DNA of 64,000 bases from Marinicauda algicola. Its GTDB lineage: Bacteria > Pseudomonadota > Alphaproteobacteria > Caulobacterales > Maricaulaceae. The translations under genes were made by a program, and so were the position numbers. The stretch covers positions 2,667,501 through 2,731,500 of the forward strand of contig NZ_CP071057.1 in NCBI RefSeq assembly GCF_017161425.1. Direction: 5' to 3'. How positions within the stretch are numbered: position 1 is the first letter of the stretch; every line of letters begins with the position of its first letter. Below the pieces are notes generated by a model. That model was not told where the DNA came from. It did not search any database and worked only from the letters and a program-made list of their open reading frames with translations. Below are positions 52,534 to 64,000 of this stretch, one piece after another.

Positions 52534-52755
52534 ATGGATCTCAAGGAGGTCATGGCGAGGAATCTGCGTCGAACACGCCACGATCAGAAGTTGACGCAGG
52601 AGGAGCTGGCCGAACGCTCTGGCCTGAGCGCCCGCTATCTCGGAGCAGTCGAACGGGGTGACGTTTCGGCGAGCGTAACCGTGCTCGGACGAATCGCAGA
52701 GGCGTTGGGGGTGGAGCCTGCGGAGCTGGTGAAGCGTTCAGGCCGTCGGAGCTGA
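52534..52755 (+). CDS. XRE-family HTH regulator
   Basis: A 73-residue protein that is little more than an HTH_3 domain: MARNLRRTRHDQKLTQEELA, ERSGLSARYLGAVERGDVSA, VTVLGRIAEALGVEPAELVK. Single-domain XRE proteins of this size are typical immunity or transfer regulators in mobile elements. The two palindromes upstream are the likely operators. Start ATG at 52534 has a poor ribosome-binding site; the ATG at 52552 follows AAGGAGG but only two bases away. Convergent with the LysR gene, overlapping 18 bases. Confidence 0.88.
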   Translation: MDLKEVMARNLRRTRHDQKLTQEELAERSGLSARYLGAVERGDVSASVTVLGRIAEALGVEPAELVKRSGRRS

Positions 52756-53691
52756 CCGAGCGACCCTTTGAGCAAGGTCAAGGAAGGCGCGGAGCGCGGG
52801 GCTGCGATTTTGCGGCGACCATACGGCGGAAAAGCAAACCGGCTCTGGCTCGTCGGTGATCGGCAGGAAAACGACGCCGGGCGGCGGCGCAAGAGCTGTC
52901 GCGTCGCCGACGATGGTGACGCCGAAGCCCTGCGCAACCATCGATAACAATGTGGCGCGCTCGACGGCAAGCGGCAGGATCGAAGCATTGGGCCATCCCC
53001 CAGCGAGGCGCAGGAGGATATGATCATGCACCTGTGGCCCGGTTCCGCCGTAGGGGACAAGAAAGGTCTCGGATGCGAGATCAGCCCACATGACGCTCGT
53101 TTGATGCGCAAGAAGATGGTTCGGCGGCAGCACGACTTTCAGGCGTTCGGTCCAAATCCGCCGGGATAGACAATCGGGAAAGTCCGGCGCGTTGGCGACG
53201 AAGCTCACATCCAGTCGATCGGCGCGAAGCTGAGCCATAGTCTCGCGAGCTGTTCCTTCGATAATATCCAGGTCGATGCTCGGGTACTGGTCGCGGTAAA
53301 GGCCGATTAGTTCGGCGAGGAAGCCGCCTGAAACAAGCGCGTGGACGCCGACACGAAGGCGGCCGAGTTCGCTGCGCGCTGTCATGCCGGCGGTCTTCAC
53401 CGCATCATCGAGCTGGTCAACACCGGCCGCTACCTTCTCGACGAAGCGCCGGCCCGCATCAGTCAGTCGCACGCCCCTCGCGTGGCGCTCGAAAAGGGCA
53501 ACGCCCAGATCTTCCTCCAGCACCCTGATCCGCGTACTCAAGCTCGACTGGCTGACGCCGAGCGCGTTGGCGGCATGACGCAAGTTCAGATACTCCGCGA
53601 CGGCCAGTGTCTGAAGCAAGGACACCATCGGAATACGTCCGTTGCGCAACGGCGACGTGGGCGCCTTTTGGCTCAGTGTTCGACGACGCAT
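52738..53691 (-). CDS. LysR-family transcriptional regulator
   Basis: A 317-residue LysR-type regulator: winged helix-turn-helix (LQTLAVAEYLNLRHAANALG, VSQSSLSTRIRVLEEDLGVA, LFERHARGVRLTDAGRRF) and a periplasmic-binding-like effector domain (LRVGVHALVSGGFLAELIGL onward, PNHLLAHQTSVMWADLASET). The effector is unknown. LysR genes of this kind are frequent in alphaproteobacterial trb-type elements; whether it acts on transfer or on the catabolic genes is open. Start at 53691, or at the ATG at 53628 immediately before the helix-turn-helix. Confidence 0.88.
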   Translation of the reverse strand: MRRRTLSQKAPTSPLRNGRIPMVSLLQTLAVAEYLNLRHAANALGVSQSSLSTRIRVLEEDLGVALFERHARGVRLTDAGRRFVEKVAAGVDQLDDAVKTAGMTARSELGRLRVGVHALVSGGFLAELIGLYRDQYPSIDLDIIEGTARETMAQLRADRLDVSFVANAPDFPDCLSRRIWTERLKVVLPPNHLLAHQTSVMWADLASETFLVPYGGTGPQVHDHILLRLAGGWPNASILPLAVERATLLSMVAQGFGVTIVGDATALAPPPGVVFLPITDEPEPVCFSAVWSPQNRSPALRAFLDLAQRVARSAPTA

Positions 53692-54035
53692 AGACTATTG
53701 CTCTGAGCTGCTCGGATTTTTACGCAACGACGACGCGGTTAATCGAGCGCTCTTTCGTCCATCCGCCTAGCACTGTAGTATGCAACGCGTCATTGGACGT
53801 TCGAGGTCGTGGCGGGTGCGCCATCGAGGCGATCAATGAAACAAATATCGCTCTCGAAGAGAAAGACGCTCGAAGCGACGCCAAACTTCGCCAGCATATT
53901 TCGAGAATTGGTCCGTCGCCCATGTCGGTCCAATCGCGAACTTGGCGTACGACATTGTATCGTTCTCCTCAACAATGATCAGGTCGCCTGTGCGGGGCTG
54001 TCGGACAAGGACAATCCTCTCGCGCGAAGGGCGAG
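53692..54035. other. intergenic junction between transfer and catabolic modules
   Basis: About 344 bases with lower GC than the transfer genes. No family match in any frame. A 40-residue minus-strand frame with a good ribosome-binding site lies inside (listed separately). No terminator with a T-run and no inverted terminal repeat of an insertion sequence is evident. Confidence 0.5.
53833..53955 (-). CDS. possible 40-residue peptide or gene remnant
   Basis: ATG at 53955 is preceded by GAGGAG at about ten bases on the minus strand. The peptide reads MSYAKFAIGPTWATDQFSKY then AGEVWRRFERLSLRERYLFH and stops. No recognised family. It could be the preserved 5' end of a gene cut off when the catabolic module was inserted, or a real small protein. 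Confidence 0.25.
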   Translation of the reverse strand: MSYAKFAIGPTWATDQFSKYAGEVWRRFERLSLRERYLFH

Positions 54036-54764
54036 CTACTCCTTGATAAGAGCATTTGACCGGATCACATTTGCGGCGCGTCGAATGTGACCGGTGAGTG
54101 CCGCAACTGCGCGATCGACATCACGCGCCATCGCAGCAGAAAATATCTCTTCGTGTTCTCTGTGTACCTCTGTCGGAACCGGCCCCTGTGTGCCCGACAG
54201 GCGGCGATAGCGCTCAGAATTTTGAAATAGGATGTGTCTGAAGTTCGCCAGCCAATTCGACGGCGCCGCCGCGACAAGCGCATCGTGAAATTCTTTGTTT
54301 CGAACTTCCCAGATGTCAAAGGCGCCTGCCGGATCGGCTTCGAGTCGTTCCTGGGCCCGCGCTAGCCGATGAAAGCATGTAACGAGGTTGTCTTCCCAAG
54401 TGTCGTTCCCAAGCCTGATGCTCTCAATCAAGGTGGTTGTTTCCAGTGTTATCCGAGCGCTCGTGAGGTCCTCTAGATCGGAGAGCGACATTGGCGCGAC
54501 GGTGAATCCCTTTTGTCCTTCGGCAACGACAAGGCAGTCAGCCATCAGGCGTGTCAGAGCCTCGCGCAGCGTGCTGCCACTAACGCTCAGTGACGATTTC
54601 AGATTTTCAAGGTGAAGCTTCGATCCCGGCGGATACACGCCCCCGATAATGCGGCTTCTCAGGATTGTGTACGCAGTCTCAATGGCTGTTACGCCCCTTT
54701 TCTCGTTCGGTATCGCGCCGAAGTCAGCGACCGGTCCGTTGGCTGCTTTTCCGGACTCAATCAT
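54036..54764 (-). CDS. GntR-family regulator (FCD domain), divergent from the catabolic operon
   Basis: The ATG at 54764 is preceded by AGGAGG and gives 242 residues (MIESGKAANGPVADFGAIPN). An N-terminal winged helix (AIETAYTILRSRIIGGVYPP, GSTLREALTRLMADCLVVAE) is followed by an FCD effector domain (LTSARITLETTTLIESIRLG, EFHDALVAAAPSNWLANFRH, HREHEEIFSAAMARDVDRAV, with the metal-binding His pattern of FCD proteins). FCD regulators usually repress and respond to carboxylic acid intermediates. Its position, divergent from the hydrolase-dioxygenase genes, makes it the likely regulator of the pathway. A longer start at 54881 is less likely. Confidence 0.88.
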   Translation of the reverse strand: MIESGKAANGPVADFGAIPNEKRGVTAIETAYTILRSRIIGGVYPPGSKLHLENLKSSLSVSGSTLREALTRLMADCLVVAEGQKGFTVAPMSLSDLEDLTSARITLETTTLIESIRLGNDTWEDNLVTCFHRLARAQERLEADPAGAFDIWEVRNKEFHDALVAAAPSNWLANFRHILFQNSERYRRLSGTQGPVPTEVHREHEEIFSAAMARDVDRAVAALTGHIRRAANVIRSNALIKE

Positions 54765-55096
54765 CTCGACGAAAACCTCCTGGATATCACCGGGCACACT
54801 GCTGGGCCTGCCACCAAGCGCGACAAATAGGCCCGCAGGGCCCAGCCGGCACCTAGAGCTCAAGAAGTAGCTATGACCCAAACGTCGTTATAGGGCAATG
54901 AAAACGCTTGACACCGCAAAATGTCGTTTTTAACTTCCATAAACGTTATTGGAGAAGGCGCACAGGCGCCCCCGCTTGGGAGGAACGATGATGGTAGCGC
55001 GCGACCGGGCGCTAGCACCTATATTTTTTCTCCCAATCCGGGCGTCTGCGGTGTTGCGCAGCTGTTGGTGGCATCAGGATTGGGAGTCGTAAGGTC
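54765..55096 (+). promoter_or_regulatory. catabolic operon control region with promoter and repeated GntR-type sites
   Basis: A -35 TTGACA at 54908-54913, 17-base spacer and TAACTT at 54931-54936 form a likely promoter. Three related motifs surround it: AACGTCGTT (54881-54889, a perfect palindrome with one central base), AATGTCGTT (54920-54928, inside the spacer) and AACGTT (54942-54947). They would let a repressor block transcription in both directions. A 34-codon leader frame lies between promoter and the first enzyme gene. Confidence 0.55.
54988..55092 (+). CDS. 34-residue leader peptide before the hydrolase gene
   Basis: ATG ATG at 54988-54993 follows a strong GGGAGGA at five bases, the best ribosome-binding site in the area. 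The frame encodes MMVARDRALAPIFFLPIRAS, AVLRSCWWHQDWES and stops four bases before the GTG of the hydrolase, which itself has a weak binding site. Either a coupling leader that feeds ribosomes to the hydrolase, or the remnant start of a lost gene. No family match. Confidence 0.4.
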   Translation: MMVARDRALAPIFFLPIRASAVLRSCWWHQDWES

Positions 55097-55936
55097 GTGC
55101 ATGAAGCGAATCCGGAAATTGCTCGAACCGTCGATGCCGGCGGCATTCACACTAACCTTCACGATGTCGGCGAAGGCGCGCCGGTCCTCCTCATTCACGG
55201 ATCTGGTCCCGGCGTCACTGCGTGGGCAAACTGGCGGGCGGTGATCCCCACATTGGCGGAGCAGCGGCGAGTAATCGCCCCCGACATGGTGGGTTTTGGA
55301 TTCACCGAACGGCCTAGGGATATTGTTTACGGTCCCGAGGTTTGGGTCGCGCACTTGGCTGACATTCTGGACGCGATGAAGCTTGATCGCGTTGATCTTG
55401 TCGGAAATTCCTTTGGCGGGGCACTGTCTTTAGCGTTCGCCATACGATTCCCTCAGCGCGTTCGTCGGCTCATACTGATGGGATCGGCGGGCGTGGATTT
55501 CGAAGTTACCAAGGGTCTCAACGCGGTGTGGGGGTACGAGCCGTCGGCGCAGAATATGCGCAAAGTAATGGATTATTTTGCCTACGACCGAAGCCTTGTG
55601 AACGACGAGTTGGCGGATTTACGGTACAAGGCCAGCATCAGACCTGGTTTCCAGGAAGCATTTTCGTCGATGTTTCCGGCGCCGAGACAGCGTTGGGTAA
55701 ATGCGCTCGCCAGCTCGGAAGACGATATTCGGGCAATTCCGCATGAGACGCTCATCTTACATGGCCGCGATGACCAAGTAGTACCGCTTGAGACGTCCCT
55801 GCGGCTGCATCAGCTCATCGTGTCGTCTCAATTGCACGTCTTTGGCAGATGCGGGCATTGGGTGCAGATCGAACACGCCGCCGGATTTATCCGGCTGGTG
55901 CAGGATTTTCTTTCAGAAGCGGACTCGGACTCATAG
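55097..55936 (+). CDS. meta-cleavage product hydrolase (alpha/beta fold)
   Basis: A 279-residue C-C bond hydrolase of the 2-hydroxymuconate-semialdehyde / 2-hydroxy-6-oxo-hexadienoate type. Family features: oxyanion loop LLIHGSGPGVTAWANWR (32-47), nucleophile Ser105 in VGNSFGGA, Asp225 in LHGRDDQVVP and His254 in GRCGHWVQIEH. It would split the ring-cleavage product into a carboxylic acid and 2-hydroxypenta-2,4-dienoate. The HGSGPG-VTAW pattern is closest to the TodF/CumD/XylF group as I know it. GTG start, four bases after the leader peptide. First enzyme of the operon. Confidence 0.9.
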   Translation: MHEANPEIARTVDAGGIHTNLHDVGEGAPVLLIHGSGPGVTAWANWRAVIPTLAEQRRVIAPDMVGFGFTERPRDIVYGPEVWVAHLADILDAMKLDRVDLVGNSFGGALSLAFAIRFPQRVRRLILMGSAGVDFEVTKGLNAVWGYEPSAQNMRKVMDYFAYDRSLVNDELADLRYKASIRPGFQEAFSSMFPAPRQRWVNALASSEDDIRAIPHETLILHGRDDQVVPLETSLRLHQLIVSSQLHVFGRCGHWVQIEHAAGFIRLVQDFLSEADSDS

Positions 55937-55952
55937 GCCCAACGACGCCTGA

Positions 55953-57338
<1,386 letters not shown>

Positions 57339-57418
57339 TCTGCGTGCAAATGCCGTTGGAGCCAGCCAGGGGCCACGGCGTTCAGCCCTATTCATCGTCG
57401 AGCCACGAGGGACTCGCT

Positions 57419-57982
57419 ATGCTTGATACGATCAAAAAACCCGATGTCTTTTTAAAAAAGCCGACTCCGGTCGCGCTAGAGCTCCAGCACGAGATCGAGC
57501 AATTCTATTATTGGGAAGCAAAGCTTCTCAATGACCGGCGCTTCGAGGATTGGTTCGCGTTGCTGGCAGAAGATATTCGCTATTTCATGCCGATCCGCAC
57601 CACGCGCATCATGCGCGAAACCGATCAAGAGTATTCTACTGTCGGCGAGTACGCCCATTTCGACGATGATCTGCATATGATGAAGGGCCGGCTTCGGAAG
57701 ATCACGTCCGATGTCAGTTGGTCTGAAAACCCTGCATCGCGCACCCGGCATATCATTGGAAACGTGATGATCGTGCAGGGCGCATCGCCGAGCGAATACC
57801 AGACCTCAAACGCATTCATTGTCTATCGCAATCGGCTAGAGCGACAGCTCGACATCTTCGCCGGAGAGCGTCGTGATACTCTTCGGCGCAAAGAGAGCGA
57901 AGCTGGGTTCGAGATCTCTAGTCGCACGATCCTTATCGATCAGAGCACGATCCTCTCCAACAACCTTAGCTTTTTCTTTTAG
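57419..57982 (+). CDS. ring-hydroxylating dioxygenase, beta subunit
   Basis: The small structural subunit that forms an alpha3-beta3 enzyme with the preceding protein. The ATG at 57419 follows GAGGG and gives 187 residues ([20 protein letters not shown]), the usual size; an earlier start at 57344 is unsupported. Family features: [40 protein letters not shown], and [14 protein letters not shown]. Ends LSNNLSFFF, the typical beta-subunit C-terminus. Lies 80 bases after the alpha gene. Confidence 0.95.
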   Translation: MLDTIKKPDVFLKKPTPVALELQHEIEQFYYWEAKLLNDRRFEDWFALLAEDIRYFMPIRTTRIMRETDQEYSTVGEYAHFDDDLHMMKGRLRKITSDVSWSENPASRTRHIIGNVMIVQGASPSEYQTSNAFIVYRNRLERQLDIFAGERRDTLRRKESEAGFEISSRTILIDQSTILSNNLSFFF

Positions 57983-60391
<2,409 letters not shown>

Positions 60392-60395
<4 letters not shown>

Positions 60396-61267
60396 GCATC
60401 CAAAGACTGAGCTATCTAGGATTTGAGGTGTCAGACGTAGCCGCCTGGCGCGCTTTCGCCACTAGCAAACTCGGGCTGATGGAATTTTCGGCCAGTTCGC
60501 ACAGGGCGCGATTCCGCATCGATTCGCGCGCTTGGCGGCTGAATGTCGAAAAAGGGCCAGCCGACGATTTCTCCTTCTCGGGCTACGAAGTCGATAGCGA
60601 AGACGCATTGGCGGCGCTCAAGAAGAGGTTGGAGGAGCATGGTGTCGCCGTGACTGTGGAAGGCTCGGACTTAGTGAAGGATCGCGGAGTCCTCGGCCTC
60701 GTTTCGTGCAGGGATCCGGCGGGAAACCGTGTCGAAATTTGCTATGGCGCGACAGAACTCTTCGAGAAGCCCTTTGCTTCACCCACGGGCGTTTCGAGCT
60801 TTCTGACCGATGATCAGGGGCTTGGCCATTATGTGCTGAACGTTCCCGACGTGAACGCCGCGCTTGATTTCTATATCAAGGGCCTTGGCCTTCATCTCTC
60901 AGACATTATTGACTGGAAATTGAACGATGAGCTGACGGTGCGATTGTATTTTCTGCACTGCAACGGTCGCCATCACACGCTCGCCCTCACCAGTTTGCCT
61001 GGTGGCAAAACGCTTCACCACTTCATGCTCGAAGTGGCGCAGTTCGATGATGTCGGTTTTGCCCTCGACAAGTTCGAAGCAGACGGTGCGATCGTGGCGA
61101 CACTTGGGCGACACACCAACGACCACATGGTTTCGTTCTACGGAGCGACGCCGTCGGGCTTCGCAGTGGAATACGGTTGGGGTGCGCGCCAGATCGAACC
61201 CAATTGGTCAGTCGTGCGCTATGACAAGATCAGTGTTTGGGGACACCGATTTTCCGGACCTGGTTAG
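60392..61267 (+). CDS. extradiol (2,3-dihydroxybiphenyl-type) dioxygenase
   Basis: Cleaves the catechol in meta position with Fe(II). The 291-residue, two-domain type I enzyme has iron ligands His146 ([11 protein letters not shown]), His210 (TLHHFMLEV) and Glu260 (FAVEYGWG), plus His195, His241 and Tyr250 in the active site, all at BphC numbering. GTG start. The first domain (1-135) is the non-catalytic repeat. Completes the set of upper-pathway enzymes. Confidence 0.95.
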
Positions 61268-61309
61268 TCTGAAGCAATCCATAACAGTATAAAATCAGGG
61301 AGGAGATCG

Positions 61310-62005
61310 ATGAGAAGTAATTTGGTTTTCGGATTGATATTTGGCCTTGGCTTGGTTTCGCTCTCGTGTCCGGCACAGGCCCAAGACAATCCAACTGGTT
61401 CAGCATATGCGACCGAGACTTACCCTAGCGACTTTCGGCGCTGGTTGCTTCACGTTGACGTCGCAAACGTGTTTACCAATGAGAGCGCGGAAGTCGCTGT
61501 CGGGGGCGCACCTGTGCCAAACGGCTCAGTCTCGATGGCGGACAATCAGACCATATCGTTTGATGTAAGCTATTTCTTGACGCCAAATCTTGCGATCAAT
61601 GTCTATGCAGGATATCCGCCGCGGGCGCACATCAAGGGCGCAGGCACACTCGAAGCATTTGGCACGCTTGCAAGCGCTAACTACGGTCCCTTGACTGTGT
61701 CGGGTGAATATCATTTCTCAGATCTAGGCGCCTTCAGGCCGTATGTTGGCGTCGGTGTAACCTATGCTGTGTTTCTGAATGTCGACGATGCTGCGCTGAG
61801 CGATGTTAACGTCGAAAATGCCTTCGGGCCGGCGCTCAAGCTAGGGCTTGATTACGACATTTCTGAGCGTTGGACATTACATGGCTACGTTCAACAGGTT
61901 TGGTTGAGCACCGATGTAAGCGCCACGGTTGGCGGCGTCCCCGCATCGGCGAAGGTTGCAATTGACCCCACGATTGTTGGCGTTGGTCTTGGCTATCGTT
62001 TCTGA
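61310..62005 (+). CDS. OmpW-family outer-membrane protein
   Basis: A 231-residue small beta-barrel with a Sec signal peptide (LVFGLIFGLGLVSLSCPAQA). Barrel strands such as FDVSYFLTPNLAINVYAGYP, YGPLTVSGEYHFSDLGAFRP, YVGVGVTYAVFLNVDDAALS and the aromatic C-terminus GVGLGYRF are typical of OmpW. OmpW/AlkL-type channels pass hydrophobic compounds across the outer membrane, which suits an arene uptake role here. AGGGAGGAG precedes the ATG. Lower GC than the flanking CoA-transferase gene. Confidence 0.9.
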   Translation: MRSNLVFGLIFGLGLVSLSCPAQAQDNPTGSAYATETYPSDFRRWLLHVDVANVFTNESAEVAVGGAPVPNGSVSMADNQTISFDVSYFLTPNLAINVYAGYPPRAHIKGAGTLEAFGTLASANYGPLTVSGEYHFSDLGAFRPYVGVGVTYAVFLNVDDAALSDVNVENAFGPALKLGLDYDISERWTLHGYVQQVWLSTDVSATVGGVPASAKVAIDPTIVGVGLGYRF

Positions 62006-62216
62006 AGACTGCTTGGTCGATGCCAATTCCGGCTTGGTCTCGTCTCCCCACAGCATTTGAATTCCAGCGAGCTTGCCTCAACTGCGACAGAGGTGCTCGG
62101 CTAGATTTCCCGGCTGTGGCAAGCCGCTTGCTGCATCGTCGTCAGAACCTCCTGGCGGTCTGAGGATCAGATTTTCAGACATAAGCGCCGTTACCGCTGT
62201 ATCCTTGGAGGCATGG
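62006..62216. other. intergenic gap between OmpW and CoA-transferase genes
   Basis: About 210 bases. The frame of the following gene is open through much of it but has no conserved residues. No terminator or operator is recognised. Confidence 0.4.
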
Positions 62217-63533
62217 ATGAACCGTTTCAGCGAGGCTTTTTCGCGCCGGCGAACGACACCGGAAGCTGCCGTGCGGTCGATTCCCTCCGGTGCGAAGGTC
62301 GCCTTGGGGCTCGGCGTCGCCCAGCCACCAGCGCTGCTGCGTGCGCTGGCCGGTCGTGTCGAGGCTCGAGAGGTGTCGGGTCTTTTGCTCTATTATCTGA
62401 TTTCCACCGCCAATGCTGAGCCGGTGTTGCGCACCGAACTGCGCGATCGCATCGGGCCCGTCAGCCTTTTCCACGGCGCGAATGAGCGCAGGCTGGACAA
62501 GGAGGCGGAAAGACTGGGCCTACCGCCGATCGACTTCCTGCCCACCGCGTTCAGCCAAGCGCCGGACGTGTTGAGTCGGCAAGTAGACGTTGACGTGTTG
62601 CTGACGACGGTGGCGCCTATGGACGAAGACGGCTGCTTCAGTCTCGGCACCAACACCGACTATGCGCTCGCAGTGTCGCGCAGCGCGCGGCAGGTGATCC
62701 TCGAGGTCAATCCCGCCATGCCGCGGGTACGAGGCGACTGCCGCGTTCCCATAGATCGGGTGACGGCCCTGGTCGAGAATCCCGTTCCGCTCCTGGAAGT
62801 CCCGCCTGCCGCGGCGGACGAAATCGATGTCGCGATTGGGCGGCTCATCTCCAATCTGGTCGAGGACGGGGCCTGCCTCCAGATGGGGATCGGTACCCTG
62901 CCCGACGCTGTTTGCGCCGCGCTCGGGGACCACCGCCACCTCGGCGTGCATACCGAGCTGATGGCGCCAGGGCTGGCGCAGCTAATGCGGCGGGGCGTGG
63001 TCGACAATAGTCGCAAGGCGGTTTGTCCAGGACGGACGATCTTCACTTTCGCGATGGGGGATCGAGATCTCTACGAGTTCCTCGACAACAATCCTGCAAT
63101 CGAGGCTCACCCCGTCGACTACGTGAACAATCCGGCGGTAATCGCCACGAACGACCGCGTGATTTCAGTGAACGCGACTCTGGAGGTCGATCTGCAAGGC
63201 GCCTGCAATTCTGAGCAGCTCGGTGGCCGTCAATTCAGTGGGGCGGGAGGGCAGCTCGATTTTGTGCGCGGCGCTTCGGCGTCGAAAGGAGGGAAGTCCA
63301 TCATTGCTTGTCACTCCACGGCCGCCAACGGCACCGCCTCGCGTATCGTTGCGCGCCTCAGCGGCCCCGTGACAACGCCGCGCAACGATGTCCAGTACGT
63401 CTGCACCGAATACGGGGTTGTGAACCTGCGCGGCTTGTCGCTGGCTCAGCGCGCAAAGGCCCTGATAGCCATCGCGCACCCTGACTTTCGCGAAGCCTTG
63501 GAGCAAGAAGCATTTGCGATGCTACGAAGCTAG
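62217..63533 (+). CDS. acetyl-CoA hydrolase / 4-hydroxybutyrate CoA-transferase family protein
   Basis: A 438-residue class I-like CoA-transferase: SGAKVALGLGVAQPPALLRA, DVDVLLTTVAPMDEDGCFSL, QMGIGTLPDAVCAALGDHRH, the catalytic Glu247 in GVHTELMAPGL, and QLGGRQFSGAGGQLDFVRGA near the C-terminus. The ATG at 62217 follows GGAGG; the frame opens earlier at 62073 but without conserved sequence. It would move CoA between acyl donors and a carboxylic acid. In this cluster it could activate the acid released by the hydrolase, but no substrate can be read from the sequence. Confidence 0.85.
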   Translation: MNRFSEAFSRRRTTPEAAVRSIPSGAKVALGLGVAQPPALLRALAGRVEAREVSGLLLYYLISTANAEPVLRTELRDRIGPVSLFHGANERRLDKEAERLGLPPIDFLPTAFSQAPDVLSRQVDVDVLLTTVAPMDEDGCFSLGTNTDYALAVSRSARQVILEVNPAMPRVRGDCRVPIDRVTALVENPVPLLEVPPAAADEIDVAIGRLISNLVEDGACLQMGIGTLPDAVCAALGDHRHLGVHTELMAPGLAQLMRRGVVDNSRKAVCPGRTIFTFAMGDRDLYEFLDNNPAIEAHPVDYVNNPAVIATNDRVISVNATLEVDLQGACNSEQLGGRQFSGAGGQLDFVRGASASKGGKSIIACHSTAANGTASRIVARLSGPVTTPRNDVQYVCTEYGVVNLRGLSLAQRAKALIAIAHPDFREALEQEAFAMLRS

Positions 63534-63734
63534 CTGCGAACGCCACATCACCATTACTCGCACACGTACCCGCACAGGATCTTGCTTCAACCGGCCGTGA
63601 TCAAATCGGAACGGTGGTCTGGGCCAGATCGGAGTAGCCGGCCGGGATCGTCGGAATCCGCATATCCCTAGCGCAACGTCGGATATTTTAACAATAGCTG
63701 CCTGACCGCAGTAATCTTCTTGGGAGATCGAACC
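63534..63734. other. short intergenic region before the BphX-like gene
   Basis: About 200 bases with no gene. An AT-rich spot near 63685-63700 could hold a -10 element, but no paired -35 is convincing. Confidence 0.35.
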
Positions 63735-64000
63735 ATGCGAAGCCTGCGCATATTCCTCATCGCTTGCGGCATCTGGTACCTGTGCAATCTCGTCTTGCTC
63801 TGGCCGCAGGTCTACGCGGGTACCCTGCCCCTAATATATCCAGGGCTCGACCTGGGCCAGGGCAAGCCGGTGTTCGGCCTGCTGCTCGATGCCTGGTTGA
63901 TCGTCGGCATACAGCTGGCCGCGATCGGCGTCGTCGCCCTGTGGGGCGCGCGCCAACCGTGGAAGTACATCGCGCTGGTCCCGGTGATAGTGCTGACAGA
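63735..64000 (+). CDS. BphX-like membrane protein, cut off by window end
   Basis: The first 88 residues are visible and end at the window edge. MRSLRIFLIACGIWYLCNLV, LLWPQVYAGTLPLIYPGLDL, GQGKPVFGLLLDAWLIVGIQ, LAAIGVVALWGAR match BphX-type membrane proteins found inside biphenyl and related operons. Three hydrophobic segments are seen. GGGAGA precedes the ATG. Family function is unknown; its presence supports the assignment of the whole module as biphenyl-type and shows the cluster continues. Confidence 0.75.
   Translation, partial: MRSLRIFLIACGIWYLCNLVLLWPQVYAGTLPLIYPGLDLGQGKPVFGLLLDAWLIVGIQLAAIGVVALWGARQPWKYIALVPVIVLT

Overview
The window is GC-rich bacterial DNA. Gene order (rimP-nusA-ylxR-infB-rbfA-truB-rpsO-pnp; DUF484-xerC facing priA-atpHAGDC; obgE-proB-proA-nadD-rsfS-rlmH-envC-ctpA-yibQ-rppH) and protein features (L21 with a C-terminal extension, YlxR fused to an L7Ae-like domain, a five-gene atp operon without the Fo genes) point to an alphaproteobacterium, possibly a marine Caulobacterales/Maricaulales-type organism. 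That placement is an inference from content, not a phylogeny.

Positions 1-36,850 are chromosome. They hold a 5'-truncated outer-membrane porin, the translation/RNA-metabolism operon on the minus strand (2.1-12.6 kb), trmB, xerC and DUF484, priA, the F1 ATP synthase operon (18.3-23.6 kb, plus strand), a long minus-strand operon for RNA decapping, envelope processing, ribosome maturation and proline/NAD synthesis (24.0-34.4 kb), and rpmA-rplU. Notable points here are two unannotated small genes inside the atp operon, an attenuator-like leader before rimP, an apparent CTG start for rsfS, an orphan egtD-like gene wedged between nadD and rsfS, and a truncated beta-lactamase-family gene.

At 36,849-36,938 lies tRNA-Ser(CGA). 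Everything to its right to the window end looks like an integrative and conjugative element (ICE). A large serine recombinase starts the element, and its 3' end runs antisense into the tRNA. Then come a TumE/TumA-like toxin-antitoxin pair, a complete trb mating-pair apparatus (trbB,C,D,E,J,K-like,L,F,G,I), a CopG-type protein, the coupling protein TraG, a DUF2285-like protein and XRE and LysR regulators. No relaxase, partition gene or second attachment site is visible, so the element must continue past 64,000.

The ICE cargo (54.0-64.0 kb, partly lower in GC) is an aromatic-hydrocarbon catabolic cluster of the biphenyl/alkylbenzene type: a divergent GntR/FCD regulator, meta-cleavage-product hydrolase, ring-hydroxylating dioxygenase alpha and beta subunits, Rieske ferredoxin, ferredoxin reductase, cis-dihydrodiol dehydrogenase, extradiol dioxygenase, an OmpW-like outer membrane channel, a CoA-transferase-family enzyme and the start of a BphX-like membrane protein. 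Together these would take up an arene, dihydroxylate it, rearomatise it to a catechol, cleave the ring in meta position and hydrolyse the product to a carboxylic acid plus 2-hydroxypenta-2,4-dienoate. The enzymes for that dienoate are not in the window.
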